A stretch of 64,000 nt of DNA from Monocercomonoides exilis (GCA_001643675.2 LSRY02000009.1:1373501-1437500), one strand, 5' to 3'; shown: positions 11,796 to 23,107, counted from the stretch's first letter. Program-made: numbers and translations. Notes: a model not told the origin generated them from the sequence alone.

Positions 11796-12052
11796 AGGGT
11801 GATTATTTTTGAAATCATATTATTTCATTCAACAATTTCGGTGCAAAAATATTTCAAGAATATCAATAAAAAAAAATTGAAAAGTGAAAAGGCTTATTGA
11901 ATTTATTATAATTTATGATTCGGTAAAACCGTATGTTTTTAAAACAATTATCATGGTTTTTCTCCTTTGAATCAAAATTTTCTTTCAAAAAAGAACAATC
12001 ATGGAAAAATCAACACCCCGAAAAAAGATATGATTTCAAAAATAATTACCCA
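11796..12052. mobile_element. 257-bp MITE, copy 1 of family M1
   Basis: The element is flanked by TA (11794-11795 and 12053-12054) with inverted ends AGGGTGATTATTTTTGAA and its reverse complement. A copy of exactly the same length lies at 31132-31388 and shares internal sequence, including a TTTTTTCGGGGTG-like stretch. TA duplication and short inverted ends fit mobilisation by a Tc1/mariner/pogo transposase. The pogo-like relic starts 125 bp to the right. Confidence 0.82.
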
Positions 12053-12176
12053 TAATGAAAAAAGAAATTTCTCAACCATTTGATGTTTTAAAACAAAGAT
12101 TTAGAAATATTCAAAAACGAAAACATAATGGGAACAAATCACGTGAATAAAGAAAATGATCGATTGAAACTTTTTT

Positions 12177-14446
12177 ATGATAAAAAATTCATTGAAAAAA
12201 AGAACGAATGAGTCCTCTGATTATTTTTCTTTTGTTCACGACAAAATAATACAGATTTTCAGTCCAAACACAGCCAATTTAGTTTTCAACGACATATCTA
12301 ATGCATCACCTTCTGATAACTTTGAATTAGTGAAATTTTTGCATTCATCAATTTCAATTCATTCTCCAGCAAAAGATTCGTGTCGCACAATCGCGTTTAT
12401 CACTCCTTTTGGAAAAACAAGAGTTGATTCAATATTGGATACTCCTCTTGAACAGAAAACAAAGCAAAAAGGCAAACCTTTATCGATTGATGCCAAAGAA
12501 GAAGAAAAGCTAGTCAAACCATGCATTCAAAAAATATGATGAAGGAGATCTATTTCCACAAAGGACATTTCTCGATAATGTGAATCAAACTTTTGAAAAA
12601 AACTTAACATACAACTACAGTCGCTATTTCCTGAAAAGGTGTCAGTCTAATCTTTATGAGCAAATTGCAACTCCATTTGAAAGCAAACGGTATGTTGTAA
12701 CATAAGACAGTGGATTAGAATACAAAAATAAATTGACACAAAAACTTGAAGGAATTAGAGCAGAGCTAATAATCTGTATGGACGAGACAGGCGTCCAAGA
12801 GAATGTTGATTCAAAAAAAAGGAGAGTGATTTGCCCAAAAGAAACAGGCAAAGGAAGTGCAATATTCAAGGTTCTTCGAGACAACAGATTAGTATCTGTT
12901 ATTGGTTGTATCCCATTAATTGGATTTTCCGTTAAACCGATGCTGCTGATCAAAAGGCAAACAATTGAAGAAGATACGAACTCAAAACTTATTTTAGGAA
13001 TTGATTTCGAAATTTGATGGGGCATAGTGTTTCACTTCATGCATTTTTATTGAAAAATAATTTTTTTTTGATGAACTTTTTTAAATCAAAAAACACATAA
13101 AGAATAGGTCCATTTTTTAACATTCGTGAAATGTTTAAAAACTTTGTGTTTCGATTTCAACGATGCCTGTTTACGGATATGAAAATCTAATATGTTTTTA
13201 AATCTGAGAAAGTGAAATAAAGTTAGGAGTGAAACAATTTTTTGAACTTTGAGCAAAAAAAGCTTGAAAGTCCGTATTTTCCACCAGATCATTTTCCAAA
13301 GGCTGCAGTTCATCTGTTGTGTTTGCTTATTGGATCAACGATTGCTTTTTACCTCACATAAATAAAATAAAAACAAATGTTAACGAAAAAACTCTATTTC
13401 TGGATGATGGACATTCTTCTCATTCTTCTCAAAAAGCAATTAACTTATTATTAAATAATAATGTTGATTTGTTTTTTATTTTAACTCATTCTTCACATTT
13501 ATTATAACCCTTTGATCTTGCCACTTTTTCCATTTTTAAAACAGAAATTCGAAGTCTATCAACAATCGTGCCATCAATAACTCAAGCAAAGCTAGTTGAT
13601 AACATAGTGCGAAGCTATCAAATGGCCACATATCCATATTTTTTTCGAGCAGGATTTCTTTGAGCAGGAATATCTATTAAATGAGTTAATTCCACTTTTA
13701 CTGGCGAATAAAACAAAGAACATATCGATAAGCAAATTAATCAAATGAATTCAGAAGACAGATCGCAAGAAATTGCAACTGAAAAGCTTACAATAATGAA
13801 CACGAAAAATTGGATTCATGGATTTCTGAAAACTCAGACATGCTTTCCAAAGCATGAAAGAAAAAAAGAATCAAAATTGGATCTGATAAATATTCGTTAT
13901 TCACGAGAAAAAGAGAAGATCAATCAAATTCAAAGCGTGTTTTAATGAAACAAAAATTGAAAAAAATACAAATTGAAGAAAGACGACACGAAGAGAATGG
14001 GAAAGATAGTTAGCAACAGAAGAAAAATCAAATACAACGAACAAAGAGGTTTCATTCTCCATTCCGATGACACTGACTGTGATAGAAAAAAAAGAAAGAT
14101 TTTCGAATATTCAAACGAAAACAGCTGCAAGCATGATAACCAATACCAATTTCAAACCAGAGACATAACTTTATTATTTACAAACCAAACAGAAACAGAG
14201 ACAGATGACAACGATTGTGAATATTTCAATGACAACGATATGAACATCAGTTTGGAATTGATAAGCGATGAAGAAACAGAAAACTGTGAAAGTGATGATG
14301 ATCTTGATCAGAAGGATAATGAAAAAAGTAATTCTGAGCCCAGTGATGAATGCAAATGCCCCGTATATCACACAAGAAGCATTCGAATTCAAAAATACTC
14401 CAATGTCTATCAAAATGACCTTGAATCATCTGAGGATGACATTTGA
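12177..14446 (+). pseudogene. pogo/Tigger-like DDE transposase relic
   Basis: Segments: 12177-12539 (N-terminal), a shifted frame from about 12530 to 13017, then 13286-14446 after an inserted repeat. Catalytic landmarks of the DDE_1 family are clear: IICMDETGVQ (first Asp at 12781), TLFLDDGHSSHSS (second Asp at 13403) and SHLL-stop-PFDLATF (third Asp at 13514), where relatives read SHxxQPLDxxxF. The spacing between the last two aspartates is 37 residues. An acidic tail (about 14200-14440) follows. In-frame stops lie at 12703, 13505, 13661, 13682, 13709, 13943, 13946 and 13958; a frameshift lies in an A run near 12530. No flanking inverted repeats could be assigned. The enzyme would have cut and pasted its own element at TA sites. 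Confidence 0.8.
13080..13285. repeat. Dispersed repeat R1, copy 1, inserted in the pogo DDE domain
   Basis: About 200 bp here are similar, in the same orientation, to 61545-61755. Shared blocks include ACATTCGTGAAATGTT, GATTTCAACGATGCCTG and GCTTGAAAGTCCGTATTT. It interrupts the transposase between the first and second catalytic aspartates: coding resumes near 13286. The inserted stretch probably begins near 13018. The ends are not clear enough to name a target duplication. Confidence 0.72.
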
Positions 14447-17014
14447 TAAATGAAAGTTGTCAGAGAAAACTTTTACGAAAATAAATCATGTTCATTGGAT
14501 ATTTGTGACTGGCAACAAACTGAATAGACAAACATCGAAGCTATGTACGTGAACAGATATCAATATCATTCAGAATTCATAAAACAGTTGTTCAAACAAA
14601 TAAATGTTAGTGTGTTCTTCACAGTCTTGATTATTTATGATAATAATTTTGCACTTTCTTCTTTTAAAGTTTCCTCTCTTTTTTTTCTTCTTTCCCATAT
14701 AAATATTCTATTTGCATTTTGACAGATGCTTCAAACAGTTATTATAAGTGATGATGGAAGCCCAAAAAACAAGATAACAACGAAAATTGATGAATTCAAT
14801 TTTAAAACCGATTTGTTAAAGAAACTTCAAGAAAAGTGTTGATCAACACAAATTGAGGAAAACAGTTTACAGTGTTGCAAGTTTGAAATGGTTCAAAACA
14901 AATAATGTTAATGAAAACGATTTTTTCATTAATTTATTTAGGGTGATTAATTAACCCTTTTTTTTTTTTTTTAAAACCCGGACTTTTTATTAAAATTCAT
15001 ATATCTCGACAAGTTTCAAAAATTAAAAAATAATAATTCATATATTCATGCATCAGAATATAACACATCTAACCATATTTGAATTTTTATTTATTGTGTT
15101 GTATTGATGAATAAATAAATAATTTTTATTTTTGAAAATCCGACTTTTGATGAATTTTTCTATTTTAATGAAACGATTCGATTCATTTTTTATACACGCA
15201 ACTTTGTTTTTCCATGATGTAAACAATTCTGGTTATTTTTTATTTTCCACAATTTGCTCTTTCTAACGGAATGAAAATCTGTCATTTTCAAAAAATCACA
15301 GTCAATGGGACAACTTAAAAAATATTTTTCATTAAATGCAAAAGCATCTAACTAAAACTAACACTTGCAGTTATGAATATTATAATTATATATAATTACC
15401 ACAAAGTTTTATTTGAAAATGATTTTGTAGGGATTCACAAAAGTTATTTGTTTTTTCTATTGATGGTTTTTTTGTTTCTTTTTTTTTGAAATTTGAAAAA
15501 TATTAATTTTTCAAAATCTTCGCTGAATCATTTTCAAATATAACTTTGTGGCAATTTTATATAATTATTATATTCATAACTGCAAGTTAATCCTATGTGA
15601 CATGATACGAAAAAAAAGAAAAAACTCAAAAATGACAGACATGATATTTTCAATTTTTGCATTTTTTTGTCACTTTTATAAAACAAGTGAACGTTTTTAA
15701 CAACTTAAAGCATTTTTCGTTTTTAAACGTTATGAGTTTATTTATGTTTTTGCATCATATTTTGCTCAACTTTCCATGAAAATCAAAACACTTTCAAATC
15801 ATTTTTTTGCAAGTGACAAATTGATCAAATAAATATATTGTGGTTTTGTCACTTGTCAGATCTGTCACTGACAAGTCAGATCTGTCATATTGTCATTTTG
15901 TCATTTTTTGAGATGCACATTTTTTTGAGAAAAAACAGAAAAACCAAAACATTTCATTTGTTTGTGAGGAAAATTCTCATTTGTCACATTTTGATCTGAA
16001 AATAAAGAATAAATTTTGTTTGATTGTTTTATTGGGTTTTTATTGTTTTTAAAGTCTTTTATAAAAAGCATTATTGCGTTCTCTGTTCTTGTTTCAGTTT
16101 TCATTTAACAATTTTTGAACTAACTATTGAAAAAATATCCTGTTTTGAGAATTCATCATTAACATCAACATTTTTTGTTTGTTATTTGTATGAAAGCATG
16201 AAACACTAAATGTTATGCTGAATTACACTTTATCACTTTTGCTTTCATTAAAAATCTTACCAAACATTGATTGTTGTTTAACATTTGACAAATTGCTAAG
16301 TTTTCTTAAATAATAATAAATAAACGTTCAAAGAACAATTCTTCATTTACAACCTAAAACAAATAAAAAAATATTTCTTTTTATTGAGAAATAATTTTTT
16401 TTCTATTTTCAAATAATGTCGGAATTTTTAAAAAAATTCTTTTATAAAAGAATATATAGGTGATTTTTTATTTGATATCATAAAAATTCCGAAGTTTGAT
16501 CATAAAAAATTTTCATTAAGGGTTGGGTCTATCAGAAAATATTTTTGTTTTTTTTTTTGTGCGAAAATATACATTAATATATTGTTATTATTAATTATTT
16601 GTTGATTTTTATTTGTTTCCAATTGTTTTTATTAAAAAATTTGAAAAAATATAAAAAAATTTATAAGAAAATATCGATAATTCAATAAACAAAACAAAAC
16701 AAAAGTTCACTGGTTTGTAAAACATGATAATAATTACAACAATATGTAATCAACAATTTTTTAATATGAAAATTAGTTTTATGATGTTATTTCAAAGAAA
16801 TTTTAAAAATGAAATTGAAGATCTTTAAACATTTGATCAAAATGAACAATTTTCAAAAACACAAATGAAAAATATAATAGTTAAACTACATATTTATCAG
16901 ATATACAACAATATGTAGTTGATATTAGCTTGGAAATAAATAATATTTTAAAGAAGTTATTTTAATAAATTGATCAAAGTTTTTTAAAAAATTACAAAAA
17001 AAATATTTCAAAAA
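14447..17014. other. Intergenic, very A+T-rich
   Basis: No gene seen apart from the inverted-repeat element at 15362-15587. Bases about 15850-15905 hold a short repeat cluster based on GTCAGATCTGTCA and TTGTCATTTTG. Short Phe/Ile/Lys-rich frames (for example 16024-16209) look like chance. Confidence 0.4.
15362..15587. mobile_element. 226-bp inverted-repeat element with possible TAA duplication
   Basis: Two arms of about 60 bp (15363-15425 and 15525-15587) are imperfect reverse complements beginning ACTTGCAGTTATGAATAT. TAA precedes the left arm (15359-15361) and follows the right arm (15588-15590). A 3-bp TAA duplication would fit a PIF/Harbinger-type MITE rather than the TA-flanked elements elsewhere in the window. 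There is no coding capacity. Confidence 0.6.
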
Positions 17015-17286
17015 ATGAAAAGAAATTCATTAATTTTTTCTTTTTTCACTAAAAAAGCTCGCAACTATTATGGTCTCATCTTTCTCATCCTCTGTACTTT
17101 TTTTTGGCATTGCCTCAGTTGCTTGGTAAACATTCCATTCAACAATTTTTCTGAATATATTTCTCTGTGCTATTTCTTCTTCTTCGAAAAACACTTTGAA
17201 AGCTGCACATATATGTCTCTAAGTTTCATTGAATTCTTCAAGGGCATTGCTTGGTTCAGTTTCAACGTTGATTTGAGAATGCAAAG
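17015..17286. other. Transition zone before the G+C-rich beta-helix fragment
   Basis: A 91-codon plus frame (17015-17290) is hydrophobic (LIFLILCTFFWHCLS) and ends at the start of the G+C-rich segment. It could contain a signal peptide belonging to the following gene, but the frame is not continuous with it. Confidence 0.25.
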
Positions 17287-18499
17287 GTGACTTTAGAAAG
17301 TGGAGAGGATTTTCTGGCTGATAACAATCAGCTCTTGGAGTCTTGTGCTATGCGAGATCGAAACCCTGGGCGAAGTGGCGAGCACGTTGTTTTCACAGAT
17401 CAAGTGCACTGGGAGCAGCAGCGTGGTGGAGTGCAGCGAGTGTATGATTGGTGGAGGGGAGAAGGGGAGCGGAGATGGGGGATGTGTGAAGATGGCCGGG
17501 GTCGGAGGAGGCGGTGCAAGGCTGGAGATGGAGAACTGCACAGTGGCGATGTGCAGCACCACAGGCAGCGAGGCCCGAGGAGGCGGCGTTGCAGCCGAGC
17601 TGGCAGCCGGGGCAGCCCTGCTGATAAACGGCTCGACCTTCGAGTACTGTGCTGCTGCTGCTGCGGCTGGCGGAGGCCAGGCACAGACACATGGCCTGGG
17701 CGGTGCGGTGTTCGTGGGGGAGGCAGATGCTGCCAGGCTGTTTGCCCTCGAGCACGTGGTGTTTGCCAGATGCGATGCGTGGAAGGGCAGAAAGGTGTTT
17801 GTGTCCGCCACCGTGCTGTCCGCAGTGGCTGATGCCGCCCATTTCAACTGGAACATGACCAGCGCCGACCTCAGCACCCTCGACGAGCTCGGCGGATTCG
17901 AGCTGACCACAGCCGATCCCAACCGCCCCATCCCGCTTGCCGTGTATTTCTGGACCAACATCACCACCCACGTGTTTGTCGACGGAGACACAGGCTTCGA
18001 CTTCAGTGCATGTGGGCACTCTGCTGCTCCCTGCCTGACCATTCCTCACGCCCTTTCCCTCAGGCTCTCCCCGCTTCCCCTCCCCTCCTCCATCCTCTCC
18101 ATCGCCTCCCACTCCTCCATCCCCGAGCCTCTCCTCCTCCTCCTTCCCCATGCCACCACCTCCCCCTCGCCCGCCTCCCTCCCGTCTCTTCGCATCCACG
18201 GCTGCGCCCCAGACACCCCGGTCCTCGTCTCCGATCCCACACACAGCCAATCCGTCGCCTTCCTCGCCTCTTCTGTCGACCTCGCCATCGACGCCATCTC
18301 CTTCCTCCTCCCTTCTGCTCTCCCCCACCACTCCTCCTTCATCCTAACATCTGCCCCAGACGCTGCTCTCCTTTTGCAGCGCTGCTCCTTGTGGCTCCTC
18401 AACCGCGGATGCACCCTCCACGGCATCCCTGCTCACCACCCTTCTCCGCTTTTCATTTCTGAGCTTGACTGCGTTCGAGAAAAGGAACATATGAAATGA
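17287..18499 (+). pseudogene. Right-handed beta-helix surface protein fragment, G+C-rich
   Basis: The informative frame is 17300-18499 (399 codons). It has short Gly/Ala-rich rungs (ARLEMENCTVAMCSTTG, GGGVAAELAAGAALLING), the motif KGRKVFVSA near residues 162-170 and FSACGHSAAPCLTIPHAL near 235-252, the same motif pair as in the other surface-protein relics. The first residues lack a clear signal peptide, and the C-terminal third becomes Ser/Pro/Leu-rich, so both ends are probably broken. The segment is markedly richer in G+C than the flanks, with many third-position C and G. It may be a recent import from another isochore, or a young paralogue not yet driven towards A+T. Confidence 0.68.
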
Positions 18500-19204
18500 C
18501 GCTTCTTGAAATCTGTAGTTCTATGCTGTTAAGATGAAGAGAGTAGAGATGGAGATTGAAAGAAATCATTTCAAAGAAAATAGATTCTGGTACGAAACAA
18601 AAGAAAAAGAAAGAAAAAAAGTGCAAAACGAACAAAATCTGAAAGATAAAAGGAGGAGAAAAGAAGGAAATAGAAAGAAAAGAAGTGAAAGGATTAAATG
18701 AAGGCAAAGGGATAATTGACAAATAAAAGGGAGAACAAAAAGAATATTCTTAAGAAAATCAGAAGAGAATGAAACAGTCCAACAAAGTTCAATTGTTACT
18801 GAAGATAGAAAACAACAGAAGCTGCTTTATCATTTGCATCTCCTTCTTACCATTCCTTCCCCTCTGCATATGCCTCTTGCTCTCCCTAAACTTTTCCTTA
18901 TGATTCTCCTCATTTTACTCTCTTTATTATCACTCTCATCTTGCCGGATAGAAACAACATTTTTCTCCATAAGCGACTCATTTCAATGAATAAAACTGCT
19001 TTCCTTCTGCTCTAATTTCAAACCTGTAACTTTCTCATTCTCTTCCTTTTGCTCTTTTCAACAACAGAAAGGAAACTTCATATACAGCCCTTTCCTCCCT
19101 ATGGAGTATGACTCGTCTTGCACACTTTCTCCTTTCCTTTTCCACTACCCTCCACTCGCTCCTATTTCCTCTCAGAGTTGTTTCTGTTGAGTTTTATCAA
19201 ATTC
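18500..19204. other. Low-complexity, no gene assigned
   Basis: The plus strand is GA-rich around 18530-18760 and CT-rich around 18840-19190. It may hold exons of the minus-strand relic at 19205-20441, but no frame is convincing. Confidence 0.35.
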
Positions 19205-20441
19205 TCATTTGTCTTCAGCAAGGTCTATTCGATTTCTTGCTCTATCAGAGCGATTAACCAGAAAAAATTCTGTATGTCGCATTAGTGGCTGTTGAAGAGA
19301 AGAGGAAGAAAAAAATTCAGATGTTGAAGATAAAGAAGATGTTGAGAACTTCACCGCAACTTGCTTCAACGCTATAATAGCGCAGCGAATGAATGAGAAA
19401 GCGAAAATTGATGAGGGATTGCTTTTTCTTTCTTTCAGACCTAATACTGAAAAAAGAAAGTTAAACTTGTAAAGGTGTGTATTTGGTGACTTAGACATGG
19501 CTTCTCTGCTGTCATGTGAAGCAGGTTCTTTCATTGGTGATGGATTGGTCTCACATTCAACAGCCTCTTCTGTATTCCTCTTTTCTGCTAATCCTTCTTC
19601 TTATTTCGATTCCAATTGTTTTTATTCTTATTCTGATCTATTTTGTTGTCAAATACCCTCCGTTAAAAGATTAATAAATTTGTCAACTTCAAATTTCATT
19701 TTCTTCCTCTTTTGCACCCCAAAAGACGTTTGTTGTAAATTGCACAGATGAAAAGAGTCTGAGATGATTCGCCATTTACAAAAAGGTTTTGGAGTGGAAC
19801 TATGTTTTGAAGTTTCGATACTTGTTTGATTCGACTGAAGTGAATTCCTTTCTTTGAACATTCTTCTGGTTCTCGTTTCATTCTCTCTTCTTCTTTTTTT
19901 CTAACTTTTCTCTTTTTCAATCCATTTTCTTTCTTCTTTTTCTCTTTTAAATTTTTCTTTCTCTTCTCATTTAAGTCCTTCCTCCTTCTTCTTCCTTTAT
20001 TCTTCTACCTTTCTGACCTTTCTTCCTCTTTATTTTTCAATCTCTCTTTTTCCTCTTTCCTCTTCCTCGTCTACCTTCATAAGCCATGGTGAAACTATTG
20101 CTGAATGATTCGTTCAAGTTTATGCATTTGCTCTCCTTCTCGTTCAAAGTGAGTTTGGGGAATGTCTGCAACTTCTGCTGAATTTGTGTGGCATAGCCCA
20201 ATGGAAAGGGGATTAGATTTCTCAATCGCCAATATGGGTTCCCAAATACCGAAGCAAAATTGGTAAAACTGAAAACAAAAAAGGGCTGTTTTTCATGTCT
20301 GCAAAGAATTTTGACGGAAATTTTGTTATTAAAGCATACACAAGTCCATTTCGCATACTTGAAATAAGAATGTTTTTCCAATAAGTCTAAGAAATTGAAA
20401 TACAATTGGTTTTGATGACGTGCATTTGAATGCTTCTTCAC
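19205..20441 (-). pseudogene. Unidentified minus-strand gene relic
   Basis: Three minus-strand pieces look like one broken gene: 20037-20441 (NPYWRLRNLIPFPLGYATQ, QKLQTFPKLTLNEKE), 19649-19861 (WRIISDSFHLCNLQQT) and 19205-19534 (FLFSVLGLKERKSNPSS, FAFSFIRCAIIALKQVA). Between them lie Lys/Glu-rich, stop-containing stretches. Composition is protein-like and less A+T-biased than the flanks. I recognise no domain. An alternative is that the segments are separate exons with the rich stretches as introns. Confidence 0.35.
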
Positions 20442-21845
20442 TGCAGAAAGTGCATCTAATTAATGGAGAGACGAAATGCGCATTCAGGCTCAAACAGCAC
20501 ACGTGAGCTCCTGTTCTTGATTCTTCTTCCTTAATCCTTTCTTCTTCTCCTTTTTCCTCTCCAAATGACGTTTTTGAATATATCTCTTCTCCTCTTCTCC
20601 ACTCTTTCAATTTGATGTTTGATAACACAAATATAAGCCTATCTCCCCTTTCCATATCTTCTCTTGTTCATAAAAGGAATCTCTCTCACGCCCCAGAAGT
20701 ATCTCCACAAAACTGCCTTTTCTTATTGTAAATCAGTCACACCTTCTTTTTCGTGAAAATTTCACCAAAATTTATTCAGTTGCCGTCTTTTGCTATTCTA
20801 CCCAAAGCACATAAATATGGTTTCTTTCTAAACCCCAAATTCAAATGAGGTTGATGTTGATGATTCGTCAAAGGATTTCACTGTTTAAATAACAAAAGAA
20901 TTATCTTTTAATAATCAATGCCAAATAAAAATCGTAAGAAAAAAGAAGAATAAAATAAAAAATAAATTTAATTAAAAACTTCAATTGATTCACAGTCATC
21001 GTTATCTGCACCAAATCCAGATTTATTCCCACACCCCTTCCCTTCTTCTTCCTCTCATTTCTTTCCTTTCGTTCCTTCTTCTTTTGTTCTCGTTCGTTTC
21101 CTTCCTCCACTCCCAAGCTTCTGTAACAAACACCTTCCTTGTCCCACGTCTGATCGAAGTATTCTTTTGCTTTTCTTGCTCAACTGCTGCTATCTCCCGC
21201 TATCAAACAGCTGAATCGCCTTTGATATGGCATTAACTTTCAAAAGTTACAGAAACATTTCTGAATTAATAAAACAACCTTTCAACAGCTGATACGTTGC
21301 AAGATGATGAAGGAATTAATTGTTTCTTTTGTTGGCATGTCAGTGATCACACAGACAGCGAACTTGGTTTATGCCTTTGAAAATATGTTCGATTGAAAGC
21401 AACATATGAAGAATTCCTCATATTTGAAAACAATTACTATTAGAAGCTGCAACGCAAGAAACACAGTCCAACAGCATTTCAATAAGAGATAAATAAATTA
21501 AGTAGTAGTCAAAGAAATTGTGCAGTCTCGATGTTCGTCTAAGAAAACATCTCCGTCTTGTCCAACGCATGCAAACACCTCAGCGCACCCGATACGAATC
21601 AAGAAACTCACCACAAATCAACTCCGCATCGAAGTCACGCAAATGGAGCATAACAATAAAATCTCTGGCTTTCTGCGCTTGAAGAGGCTGATCAATAATA
21701 TTCTGTATTTTTCTGTAGTTGCCTGCAGCGTCGAAGAAAACAAACCTCGAATGATTATCGCCTTGAATGCTCAAAATGGCTGTTCCTTCGAAGAATGAAA
21801 TCCAGATGCAATTGGGTAGAATGTTGTTCTTCCGCCAACAAATAT
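20442..21845. other. Mostly gene-free; weak minus frame at the right end
   Basis: CT-rich low complexity covers about 20520-20680 and 21020-21120. A minus frame from 21897 down to 21580 (105 codons) begins inside the DIRS 1 terminal repeat and reads through GDNHSRFVFFDAAGNY and RDFIVMLHLRDFDAEL. This could be a truncated host gene at the DIRS insertion point. No domain is recognised. Confidence 0.3.
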
Positions 21846-21930
21846 GAATAAAAACGCAGTGAGACAGGTTTTCTCCGAGATAATGAGTGTTGTTCACAAT
21901 TTATGGGTGGTTTAAGTGAAAAACTTCGCC
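21846..21930. repeat. DIRS 1 right inverted terminal repeat
   Basis: The segment contains GATAATGAGTGTT and GGGTGGTTTAAG ... AAACTTCGCC in the same order as the reverse complement of 27790-27876. Its outer part, AATAAAAACGCAGTGAGACA, recurs inverted in the left half of the internal complementary region. Confidence 0.75.
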
Positions 21931-22023
21931 CTCCCCAAATGACGTGGAAAAGGAGCGAGACAAAAGTATAAACAATAACATTAAAAAATAATTTAGTAAT
22001 AATAAATTAATGCATTATCCGCT

Positions 22024-22479
22024 TCACTTCACCACCGACTTCGCCTTTTCACCTTGGTCACGAAGACCAGAGGGCAGGGGACGTTGCCCCTCGGAGCTTT
22101 CTCCTGCAGGCCGTGCAGGGGTCCGGTGAGGCGAGTAATCTTGGAGCAGAAAGAAAAACCACTCTCGCTTTCGCAAGGCGTGGAAAAGATAACTGCGTGT
22201 ACTATGCTCTGCCTCCCGCTCCTCTGTTGCATCGTCAGAGCAAACCCTATCATCGCGCACTATGTAGACCAATCTGATTCTTCTGTGTGAAGAACAATCG
22301 TTATCGTGTTGGATAGAGAGCTTTTGATTAAACTTGTTTATTCTTTCTATTTGTATCTTTCCAGGCTCTAGGCGTACGCTAATCTCTTCTGGCGTCTGAT
22401 CTTCTTTTCTCTCTTTCTCTATCTCTCCCCTTTTTTCTCGCCATCCTCTCACTAGCATGTCGCTCTTCCTCGAACCCAT
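22024..22479 (-). CDS. ORF between DIRS 1 right terminal repeat and internal complementary region
   Basis: An open frame of 151 codons, Arg/Glu-rich (REKRGEIEKERKEDQTPEE) with a C-terminal half containing RIRLVYIVRDDRVCSDD. Base composition matches the DIRS element rather than the A+T-rich host DNA. No domain is recognised. It may be a chance frame in the element's 3' untranslated part; a functional gene there would be unusual for DIRS elements. Confidence 0.25.
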   Translation of the reverse strand: MGSRKSDMLVRGWREKRGEIEKERKEDQTPEEISVRLEPGKIQIERINKFNQKLSIQHDNDCSSHRRIRLVYIVRDDRVCSDDATEEREAEHSTRSYLFHALRKREWFFFLLQDYSPHRTPARPAGESSEGQRPLPSGLRDQGEKAKSVVK

Positions 22480-22516
22480 CCGCGTATCATCTATCCATCC
22501 GCGTTCGTATTATTCC

Positions 22517-22611
22517 GGAGCAAATATTGTCTCACTGCGTTTTTATTGATTCGCAATGGAGCGAATCAACAAACGCAAGAAGCTTGTTTGCTCCTCGATA
22601 ATGAGTCTCGA
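22517..22611. repeat. DIRS 1 internal complementary region (palindrome)
   Basis: An imperfect palindrome runs from GGAGCAAATATTG at 22517 to TTTGCTCC ending at 22594, centred on AATG at 22555-22558. The right arm and its extension to 22611 (GCTCCTCGATAATGAGT) equal the outer left terminal repeat. The left arm, reverse-complemented, equals the outer right terminal repeat. This is the arrangement that bridges both ends during circularisation in DIRS replication. Confidence 0.8.
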
Positions 22612-23107
22612 AATCCCTCCTATCTCAGTACATGTGATCTAAAACCCCCTTCCTAGCACTGTCTAGTGAGGCGGATGTTTGGAGGGACTGCGGATGAAGG
22701 TGCGGCCCTTGTCTCTTCTCCCTCCCTTACTTGGGTTATCTTTGAGTTGACATCGATCTGGCCCTTGCCTCTTCAGTATCGTTCCCTATCTGTCCAATAC
22801 TCCTTCCGCTACGCCTCTTCCGATCTTTTCCCCTCCTCTTCAGCGGAGTTGCATCCTTCTCTCCCGTAAGCACACAAATGCTGTTGGTGATTATGGAGGG
22901 TGTTTTCTTACTACTCGGTTGTCGGGATGCTGAGTTTCGTGACTTTGCCGTTTCACTTTTCTTTCCTTCTTCACTCAGGAGTTTCTTTCTACCTTTTGAT
23001 CGCTTTCTCGTAAGCTTCTTCTCTATCTCAGATCCCGCTTTGGGTAATTCCTCTGTGCGATCCTTCATATCTGCATCTGCTATCTCCAGTGTCCCTTCCT
23101 TCGTGTC

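Noticed and set aside
13505-13507. Reassigned genetic code (TAA/TAG as Gln, as reported for the oxymonad Streblomastix)
   Set aside because: The stop at a conserved Gln is suggestive, but the intact GT25 gene, the GT25-like gene and the DIRS 2 recombinase use CAA/CAG for Gln and contain no internal TAA or TAG. The relics also contain TGA stops. Decay explains the pattern better.
14941-14962. Right terminus of the pogo element at TAGGGTGATTAATTAACCC
   Set aside because: It resembles the M1 terminus but is in the wrong orientation for a right end and is nearly palindromic by itself.
17393-18331. 312-codon minus frame in the G+C-rich island
   Set aside because: Gly/Arg/Glu-rich shadow of the beta-helix frame on the plus strand.
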